Under the pieces are notes generated by a model. The model made no database searches. It was not told the DNA's origin and saw only the letters and a program-made list of their open reading frames with translations. Shown piece by piece: positions 53,401-63,041 of a DNA stretch of 64,000 nt (positions are counted from its first letter, which is position 1; each line of letters opens with the position of its first letter). Source of the DNA: Hydractinia symbiolongicarpus (lineage: Eukaryota; Cnidaria; Hydrozoa; Anthoathecata; Hydractiniidae); assembly GCF_029227915.1 (NCBI RefSeq), contig NC_079886.1, positions 25,212,501 through 25,276,500 on the forward strand, written 5' to 3'. A program made the translations under genes and the position numbers.

Positions 53401-54895
53401 TTGTTCCAGTATTACTGGGTTGCATTGCTTTTAAGAGTGAAACGATTGACCCTGTGTTTAATTGAACTTTTTTTTGACTTGAACCTTAATAATGTGATAA
53501 ATGGGACAATTGGACTCCAAGAATTAACATTCCTCTCACTTCGGCAGGAATGCTGAGACTCCGTAGTTACACTAGACGCTCTGTTAGCTCCTTATTTAAA
53601 TATTCAGTACGGCATGTCATTTTTTATAGTGCGACCAATCCAAGCCGTTAGAGCGCACTGCGAACGGAGAGAAATTTTTTAAAACTACATTTTATTGACT
53701 TTCGAACGGTATCAGTCCGTTTGAGTTACAACAGTTGCGTCACATATTCGTACCAACATGTATTTAGCGACATTTTACCGGTATTACTAGGTTGCATTGC
53801 TTTTAAAAGTGCAACGATTGATCGTGGGACCTAATTGAACTGATTTAGAACTTAAACCTGATAAATGTGATAAATAAGACAATTGGATTCCAAGAATTAA
53901 CATTCCCCTCACTTTGGCACGAATGCTGTGACTCCGTAGTTACTCTAGACGCTCTGTTAGCTCTTTATTTAAATATTTAGTTCGATAAGAAATTTTTTAC
54001 AGTGGGACCAATCCAAGTCGTTAGAGTGCACTGAGAAAAGAGAGAAACTTTTTAAAAGTATATTTCATTGACTTTCGAGCGGTGTAAGTCCATTTGAGTT
54101 ACAACGGTTGTGTCACATATTCGTACCAACATGTATTTAGCGATATTTTTCTGGTATTTTTAGGTTGTATTGCTTTTAAAAGTGAAATGATTGACCGTGT
54201 GACCTATTTAAACTGATTTTTGACTTTAACCTGATAAATGTGATAGATGAGACAATTGGACTCGAAGAATTAACATTTTTCTCATTTTGGTATGACTGCT
54301 GGAGCTTTGCAGTTACACTGGACGCTCTGTTAGCTCCTTATTTAAATATTCAGTACGGCATGTCATTTTTTATAGTGCGACCAATCCAAGCCGTTAGAGC
54401 GCACTGCGAACGGAGAGAAATTTTTTAAAACTACATTTTATTGACTTTCGAACAGTATCAGTCCGTTTGAGTTACAACAGTTGCGTCACATATTCGTACC
54501 AACATGTATTTAGCGACATTTTACCGGTATTACTAGGTTGCATTTCTTTTAAAAGTTAACCGATTGACCGTGGGACCTAATTGAACTTATTTTGGACTTT
54601 AACATCATAAATGTGATAAAAGAGACAATTGAACTCCAAGAATTAACATTTTTCTCACTCTGGTATAACTGCTGGAGCTCTGCAATTACACTGGACGCTC
54701 TGTTAGCTCTTTATTTAAATATCTGGATCAATAAGTCATTTTTACAGTGGGACCAATCCAAGTCGTTAGAGTGCACTTAGAAAAGAGAGAAACTTTTTAA
54801 AAGTATATTTCATTGACTTTCGAGCGGTGTCAGTCCGTTTGAGTTACAACGATTGTGTCACATATTCGTACCAACATGTATTTAGCGATATTTTT
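50441..54895. repeat. Nested 1115-bp duplication and a copy of the 48-50 kb block
   Basis: 'gacagtttcaaaaactac' at 50702 recurs at 51817 (1115 bases); the copied stretch is about 50,702-51,570 and 51,817-52,680, sharing 'gtccgtttgtgttacaac', 'ccgatatcaccagcttgc' and 'ttactctatacgctctg'. From about 52,690 to 54,895 the sequence repeats 48,220-50,430 at an offset of 4461 bases: the anchor at 48419 pairs with 52880. Near 52748 the copy has lost nine bases ('cctgataaatgagac' for 'cctgataaatgtgataaatgagac'). Within it, about 54,330-54,540 matches a different monomer class than its counterpart near 49,870-50,080, an apparent conversion tract. Confidence 0.87.
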
Positions 54896-57075
54896 CTGGT
54901 ATTACTAGGTTGCATTTCTTTTAAAAGTTAAGCGATTGACCGTGGGACCTAATTGAAGTGATTTTGAACTTGAACCTTATAAATGTGATAAATGAGGCAA
55001 TTGGACTCCAAGAATTAACATTCCTTTCACTTTGGCAGGAATGCTGAATCTCCGCAGTTACACTGGACGCTCTGTTAGCTCTTTATTTAAATATCTGGAT
55101 CAATAAGTCATCTTTACAGTGGGACCAATTGAAGCCGTTAGCGCGCAGAGGAAATAGAGACAGTTTCTAAAACCACATTTCATTGACTTTCAAAAGATAT
55201 CAATCCATTTGAGTTACAATGTTTGCGTCACATATTCGTACCAACATGTATTTAGCGATGTTTTTCCGGTATTACTAGGATGCATTGCTTTTAAAATTTG
55301 AATGATTGATCGTAGGACCTAATTCAACTGATTTTGAACTTGAACCTTATAAATGTGATAAATGAGACAATTGGACTCCAAGAATTAACATTACTCTCCC
55401 TTTGCCAGGAATGCTGAATCTCCGCAGTTACACTAGATGCTCTTTTAGCTCTTTATTTAAATATTCAGTACGATAAGTCATTTTTCATAGTGGGACTAAT
55501 CCAAGCCGTTAGAGCGCACTGAGAACATAGAGAAATTTTTAAAACTACACTTCATTTACTTTCAAACACTATCACTCCGTTTGAGTTACAACTGTTGCGT
55601 CACATATTCGTACGAGCATGTATTTAGCGACATGTTTCCGGTATTACTGAGTTGCATTGCTTTTAAAAGTGAAACGATTGACCCTGTGATTTAATTCAAC
55701 TTATTTTGGATTTTAATCTTATAAATGTGATAAATCAGACAATTGGACTCCAAGAATGAACATTTTTCTCACTCTGGTATGACTGCTGGAGATCTGCAGT
55801 TACACTACAATTACACTCTGTTAGCTCTTTCTTCAAATATCTGGATCAATAAGTCATTTTTTACAGTGGGACCAATTAAAGCCGTTAGCACGCCAAGGAA
55901 AAATAGAGGCAGTTTCTAAAATTTCATTTCATTGCCTTTCGAACGATATCAGTTCCTTTGAGTTACAATGGTTGCGTCACATATCCGTACCAACATGTAT
56001 TTAGCGATATTTTTCTGGTATTACTAGGTTGCATTGCTTTTAAAAGTTAAACGATTAAACCTGGGACCTAATTTAACTGATTTTGAACTTGAGCCTTATA
56101 AATGTGATAAATAAGACAATTGGACTCCAATAATTAACATTCCTCTCACTTTGGCAGAAATGCTGAATCTCCGCAGTTACAATAGACGCTCTGTTAGCTC
56201 TTTATTTAAATATGCACTACGATAAGTCATTTTTTAGAGTGGGACTAATCCAAGCCGTTAGAGTGCACTGAGAACAGAGAGAAACTTTTTAAAACTACAT
56301 TTCATTGACTTTCCAACGCTATCAGAACGTTTGAGTTACAACAGTTGCGTCAGATAATCGAACCAACATGCATTTAGCTACATTTTACCGGTATTACTAG
56401 TTTGCAATGCTTTTAAAAGTGAAACAATTGACCGTGTGACCTATTTGAACTGATTTTCGACTTTAACCTTATAAGTGTGATAGATGAGACAATTGAACTC
56501 CAAGAGTTAACATTGTTCTCACTTTGGTAGGTCAGCAGGAATTCCGCAGTTTCACTAGACGCTCTGTTAGCTCTTTATTTAAATATTCAGTAAGATAAGT
56601 CATTTTTTAGAGTGGGACTAATCCAAGCCGTTAGAGTGCACTGAGAACAGAGAGAAATTTTTTAAAACTACATTTCATTGACTTTCCAACGCTATGAGAC
56701 CGTTTGAGTTACAACAGTTGCGTCACATATTCGCACCAACATGTATTTAGCGACATTTTACCGGTATTACTAGTTTGCAATGCTTTTAAAAGTGAAACAA
56801 TTGACCGTGTGACCTATTTGAACTGATTTTCGACTTTAACCTTATAAGTGTGATAGATGAGACAATTGAACTCCAAGAGTTAACATTGTTCTCACTTTGG
56901 TAGGTCTGCAGGAATTCCGCAGTTTCACTAGACGCTCTGTTAGCTCTTTATTTAAATATTCAGTAAGATAAGTCATTTTTTAGAGTGGGACTAATCCAAG
57001 CCGTTAGAGTGCACTGAGAACAGAGAGAAATTTTTTAAAACTACATTTCATTGACTTTCCAACGCTATGAGACCG
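54896..57075. repeat. Diverged monomers with a local single-monomer tandem
   Basis: The start (54,896-55,150) matches 51,555-51,810 at an offset of 3342. Further on, monomers are diverged, with marks such as 'tgctgaatctccgcag' and 'tgagttgcattgctttt'. A single-monomer tandem occurs at 56,260-57,110: 'actttccaacgctatgagac' lies at about 56681 and 57054, 373 apart, and a slightly different copy ('actttccaacgctatcag') one monomer earlier. Here the active repeat unit is a single monomer, not a HOR. Confidence 0.85.
55797..55823. other. Four-base-longer variant with repeated TTACACT (example)
   Basis: The usual 'gttacactggacgctctgtt' is replaced by 'gttacactacaattacactc', which repeats the 'ttacact' motif and adds four bases. 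Further copies ('ttacactacagttacactct' or close variants) lie near 57668, 58351, 60497 and 62366. All five are in type III monomers in the right-hand 9 kb, so the change marks one local lineage. Confidence 0.85.
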
Positions 57076-57451
57076 TTTGAGTTACAACAGTTGCGTCACA
57101 TATTCGCACCAACATGTATTTAGCGACATGTTTCCGGTATTACTGAGTTGCATTGCTTTTCAAAGTGAAACGATTGACCCTGTGATTTAATTGAACTTAT
57201 TTTGGATTTTAACCTTATAAATGTGATAAATGAGGCAATTGGACTCCAAGAATTAACATTCCTCTCACTTTTGCAGGAATGCTGAGATTCCGCAGTTACA
57301 ATAGACGCTCTGTTAGCTCTTTATTTAAATAATTAGTTTGATAAGTCATTTTTTACAGTGGGAACAATCCAAGCCGTTACAGCGCACTGAGAAAAGAGGG
57401 AATTTTGTTATAACTACATTTTACTGACTTTCGAACGGTGTCAGTCCGTTT

Positions 57452-57765
57452 GAGTTACAACAGTTGCGTCACAAATTCGCACCAACATGTATTTAGCGAC
57501 ATGTTTCGGGTATTACTGAGTTGCATTGCTTTTAAAAGTGAAACGATTGACCCTGTGATTTAATTGAACTTATTTTGGATTTTAATCTTATAAATGTGAT
57601 AAATGAGACAATTGGACTCCAAGAATGAACATTTTTCTCACTCTGGTATGACTGCTGGAGCTCTGCAGTTACACTACAGTAACACTCTGTTAGCTCTTTG
57701 TTTAAATATCTGGATCAATAAGTCATCTTTTACAGTGGGACCAATTAAAGCCGTTAGCACGCCCA
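57452..57765. repeat. Deleted monomer, 314 bp
   Basis: The spacing is 59 bases short. The join is 'gcacgcccagagatacaacg' near 57758: sequence from the end of 'cccagag' to the next landmark is missing, so the purine-rich block and the dyad site are lost. A short shared 'gag' at the join suggests a microhomology deletion. The next monomer also lacks several bases at 'gattgaccgtggattgaac'. Confidence 0.88.
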
Positions 57766-58882
57766 GAGATACAACGGTTGCGTCACATATTCGTACCAAC
57801 ATGTATGTAGCGATATTTTTCCGGTATTACTAGGTTGAATTGCTTTTAAAAGTGAAACGATTGACCGTGGATTGAACTGACTTTGGACTTTAAGCTTGTA
57901 AATGTGATAAATGAGACAATTGTACTCCAAGAATTAACATTCCTCTCACTTTGGCAGGAATGCTGAGATTCCGCAGTTACACTAGACGCTCTGTTAGCTC
58001 TTTATTCAAATAATTAGTTTGATAAGTCATTTTTTACAGTGGGACCAGTCCAAGCCGTTACAGCGCACTGAGAAAAGAGGGAATTTTGTTATAACTACAT
58101 TTTACTGACTTTCGAACGGTGTCAGTCCGTTTGAGTTACAACAGTTGCGTCACAAATTCGCACCAACATGTATTTAGCGACATGTTTCCGGTATTACTGA
58201 GTTGCATTGCTCTTCAAAGTGAAACGATTGACCATGTGATTTAATTGAACTTATTTTGGATTTTAACCTTATAAATGTGATAAATGAGGCAATTGGACTC
58301 CAAGAATTAACATTTTTCTCGCTCTGGTATGACTGCTGGAGCTCTGCAGTTACACTACAGTTACACTCTGTTAGCTCTTTGTTTAAATATCTGGATCAAT
58401 AAGTCATTTTTTACAGTGGGACCAATTGAAGCCGTTAGCACGCCCAAAGGAAATAGAGACAGTTTCTAAAATTCCATTTCATTGGCTATCGAACGATCTC
58501 AGTCCCTTTGCATTGCAACGTTTGCGTCACATATTCGTAGCAACACGTATTTAGCGATGTTTTTCCGGTATTACTAGGATGCATTGCTTTTAAAAGTTGA
58601 ACGATTGACCGTGGGACCTAAATCAACTGATTTTGAACTTGAATCTTATAAATGTGATAAATGAGACAATTGGACTCCAAGAATTAACATTGCTCTCACT
58701 TTGCCAGGAATGCTGAATCTCCGCAGTTACACTAGACGCTCTGTTAGCTTTTTATTTAAATATTCAGTACGATAAGACATTTTTTATAGTGGGACTAATC
58801 CAAGCCGTTAGAGCGCACTGAGAACAGAGAGAAATTTTTTAAAACTACATTTCATTGAATTTCCAACGCTATCAGTCCGTTT

Positions 58883-59225
58883 GAGTTACAACAGTTGCGT
58901 CACATAATCGAACCAACATGCATTTAGTTACATTTTACCGGTAGTACTAGTTTGCAATGCTTTTAAAAGTGAAACGATTGACCGTGTGACCTATTTGAAC
59001 TGATTTTTGACTTTAACCAAATAAATGTGGTAGATGAGACAATTGAACTCCAAGAGTTAACATTGTTCTCACTCTGGTTTGACAGCTGGAGCTCTGCAAT
59101 TACACTGGACGCTCTGTTAGCTCTTTGTTTAAATATCTGGATCAATAAGTCATGCGCGCGCAGAGGAAATAGAGACAGTTTCTAAATTCACATTTCATTG
59201 GCTTTCGAACGATATCAGTCCGTTT
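58883..59225. repeat. Deleted monomer, 343 bp
   Basis: Landmarks at 58883 and 59226 are 343 apart. Near 59149 'aataagtcat' runs straight into 'gcgcgcgcagagg': the T-rich tract, 'cagtgggaccaattgaag' and 'ccgttag' are missing (about 30 bases). I saw no second copy of this join. Confidence 0.87.
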
Positions 59226-59535
59226 GAGTTACAACAGTTGCGTCACATATTCGCACCAACATGTATTTAGCGACATGTTTCTGGTATTACTGAGTTGCAT
59301 TGCTTTTGAAAGTGAAACGATTGACCCTGTGATTTAATTGAACTTATTTTGGATTTTAACCTTATAAATGTGATAAATGAGGCAATTGGACTCCAAGAAT
59401 TAACAATCCTCTCACTTTTTCAGGAATGCTGAGATTCCGCAGTTACAATAGACGCTCTGTTAGCTCTTTATTTAAATATCTGGATCAGTAAGTCATCTTT
59501 TACAGTGGGACCAATTAAAGCCGTTAGCACGCCCA
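59226..59535. repeat. Deleted monomer, 310 bp, same join as at 57.76 kb
   Basis: The spacing is 63 bases short. The join 'gcacgcccagagttacaacg' near 59528 matches the one at 57758 apart from one base, so both probably descend from one deletion and were spread by duplication 1776 bp apart. Confidence 0.87.
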
Positions 59536-62524
59536 GAGTTACAACGGTTGCCTCACATATTCGTACCAACATGTACTTAGCGATATTTTTCCGGTATTAC
59601 TAGGTTGGATTGCTTTTAAAAGTGAAACGATTGACCGTGGGACATAATTGAACTGACTTTGGACTTTAAGCTTGTAAATGTGATAAATGAGACAATTGTA
59701 CTCCAAGAATTAACATTCCTCTCACTTTGGCAGGAATGCTGAGATTCCGCAGTTACACTAGACGCTCTGTTAGCTCTTTATTTAAATAATTAGTTTGATA
59801 AGTCATTTTTTACAGTGGGCCCAATCCAAGCCGTTACAGCGCACTGAGAAAAGAGGGAATTTTTTATAACTGCATTTTACTAACTTTCGAACGGTGTCAG
59901 TCCGTTTGAGTTACAACAGTTGCGTCACATATTCGCACCAACATGCATTTAGCTACATTTTACCGGTATTACTAGTTTGCAATGCTTTTAAAAGTGAAGC
60001 GATTGACCGTGTGACCTATTTGAACTGATTTTTGACTTTAACCTTATAAATGTGATAGATGAGACAATTGAACTCCAAGAGTTAACATTGTTCTAACTTT
60101 GGTTTGATAGCTGGAGCTCTGCAGTTACACTGGACGCTCTGTTAGCTCTCAGTTTAAATATCTGGATCAATAAGTCATTTGTTACAGTGTGACCAATTGA
60201 AGCCGTTCGCGCGCGCAGAGGAAATAGAGACAGTTTCTAAATTCACATTTCATTGGCTTTCGAACGATATCAGTCCGTTTGAGTTACAACGGTTGCGTCA
60301 CATATTCGTACCAACATGTATTTAGCGATATTTTTCCGGTATTACTAGGTTGGATTGCTTTTAAAAGTGAAACGATTGACCGTGGGACATAATTGAACTG
60401 ACTTTGGACTTTAAGCTTGCAAATGTGATAAATGAGACAATTGGACTCCAAGAATTAACATTTTTCTCACTCTGGTATGACTGCTGGAGCTCTGCAGTTA
60501 CACTACTGTTACACTCTGTTAGCTCTTTGTTTAAATATCTGGATCAATAAGTCATTTTTTACAGTGGGACCAATTAAAGCCGTTAGCACGCCCAGAGGAA
60601 ATAGAGACCGTTTTTAAAATTACATTTCATTGGCTTTCGAACGATATCAGTCCGTTTGAGTTACAACGGTTGAGTCACATATTCGTACCAACATGTTTTT
60701 AGCGATATTTTTCCGGTATTACTAGGGTGCATTGCTTTTAAAAGTTAAACGATTGAACGTGGACCTAATTGAACTGATTTTAAACTTGAACCTTATAAAT
60801 GTGATAAATAAGACAATTGGACTCCAAGAATTAACATTCCTCTCACTTTGGCAGGAATGCTGAGACTCCGTAGTTACACTAGACGCTCCGTTAGCTCTTT
60901 ATTTAAATATTTAATTCGATAAGTCCTTATTTACAGTGGGACCAATTCAAGTCGTTAGAGTGCACTGAGAAAAGAGAGAAACTTTTTAAAAGTATATTTC
61001 ATTGAATTTTGAGCGGAGTCAGTCCGTTTGAGTTACAACGGTTGTGTCACATATTCGTACCAACATGTATTTAGCGATATTTTTCTGGTATTTTTAGGTT
61101 GTATTGCTTTTAAAAGTGAAATGATTGACCGTGTGACCTATTTAAACTGATTTTTGACTTTAACCTTATAAATGTGATAGATGAGACAATTGGACTCCAA
61201 GAATTAACACTTTTCTCATTCTGGTATGACTGCTGGAGCTTAGCAGTTACACTGGACGCTCTGTTAGCTCTTTATTTAAATATCTGTATCAAGAAGTCAT
61301 TTTTTACAGTGGAACCAATCAAAGCCGTTAGAGCGCGCGGAAGAAATAGAGACAGTTTCAAAATCTACATTTCTTTGACTTTCGGACGGTATCAGTCCGT
61401 TTGTGTTACAACAGTTGCGTCACATATTCGTACCAACATGTATTTAGCGATATTTTCCGATATCACCAGCTTGCATTGGTTTTAAAAGTGAAATGATTGA
61501 CCGTGGCACATAATTGAACTGACTTTGGACTTTTAGCTTATAAATGTGATAAATGAGACAATCGGACTCCAAGAATGAACATTCTTCTCTCTTTGGTATG
61601 TCTGCAGGAACTCCGCATTTACACTAGACGCTTTGTTAGCTTGTTACTTAAATATTCAGTACGATATGTCATTTTTTATAGTGGAACTAATCCCAGCCGT
61701 TAGAGCGCACTGAGAACAGAGAAAAAAATTTTAAAACTACATTTCATTGACTTTTGAACGGTATCAGTCCGTTTGAGTTACAACGGTTGAGTCACATATT
61801 CGTACCAACATGGATTTAGCGATACTTGTCCGGTATTACTAGGTTGGATTGCTTTTAAAAGTAAAACGATTGACCGTGCGACATAATTGAACTGACTTTG
61901 GAGTTTAAGCTTGTAAATGTGATAAATGAGACAATTGTACTCCAAGAATTAACATTCCTCTCACTTTTGCAGGAATGCTGAGATTCCGCAGTTACACTAG
62001 ACGCTCTGTTAGCTCTTTATTTAATAAGTTAGTTTGATAAGTCATTTTTTACAGTGGGACAAATCCAAACCGTTACAGCGCACTGAGAAAAGAGGGAATT
62101 TTGCTATAACTAAATTTTACTGACTTTCGAACGGTGTCAGTCAGTTTGAGTTTCAACAGTTGCGTCACAAATTCGCACCAACATGTATTTAGCGACTTGT
62201 TTCCCGTATTACTGAGTTGCATTGCTTTTAAAAGTGAAACGATTGACCTTGTGATTTAATTGAACTTATTTTGTATTTTAATCTTATAAATGTGATAAAT
62301 GAGACAATTGGACTCCAAGAATGAACATTTTTCTCACTCTGGTATGACTGCTGGAGCTCTGAAGTTACACTACAGTTACACTCTGTTAGCTCTTTGTTTA
62401 AATATCTGGATCAATAAGTCATTTTTTACAGTGGGACTAATTAAAGCCGTTAGCACGCCCAGAGGAAATAGAGACAGTTTCTAAAATTTCATTTCATTGG
62501 CTTTCGAACGATATCAGTCAGTTT

Positions 62525-63041
62525 GAGTTACAACGGTTGCTTCACGTATTCGTACCAACATGTATTTAGCGATATGTTTCCGATATCACTTGGTTGCACT
62601 GGTTTTAGAAGTGAAACGATTGACCGTGGTTCCTAATTGAACTAACTTTGGACTTTAATCTTATAAATGTGATAAATGAGACAATTTGACTCCAAGAATA
62701 AACATTCTTCTCTCTACATTTTACCGGTGTTACTAGGTTGCAATGCTTTTAAAAGTGAAACGATTGACCGTGTGATCTATTTGATCTGATTTTTGACTTT
62801 AACCTTATAAATGTGATCGATGAGACAATTGAAATCCAAGAATTAACATTTTTCTCACTCTAGTTTGACAGCTGGAGCTCTACAGTTACACTGGACGCTC
62901 TGTTAGCTCTTTGTTTAAATGTCTGGACCAATAAGTCATTTTTCACACTGGGACCAATTGAAGCCGTTAGCGCGCGCAGAGGAAATAGAGACAGTTTCTA
63001 AAATCACATTTCATTGGCTTTCGAAAGATATCAGTCCGTTA
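62525..63041. repeat. Fused monomer pair with about 229 bp missing
   Basis: Landmarks at 62525 and 63042 are 517 apart, that is two monomers less 229 bases. Near 62716 'cattcttctctct' of a type II monomer joins 'acattttaccggtgttacta' of the following monomer, removing the end of one unit, the landmark and the start of the next. Counterparts of both halves lie full-length and in the same order near 9,060-9,660. Confidence 0.87.

Noticed and set aside
61174-61485. The longest open frame noted, 103 codons
   Set aside because: It lies wholly within satellite monomers, has no known motif, and exceeds its relatives only because local substitutions removed stops.
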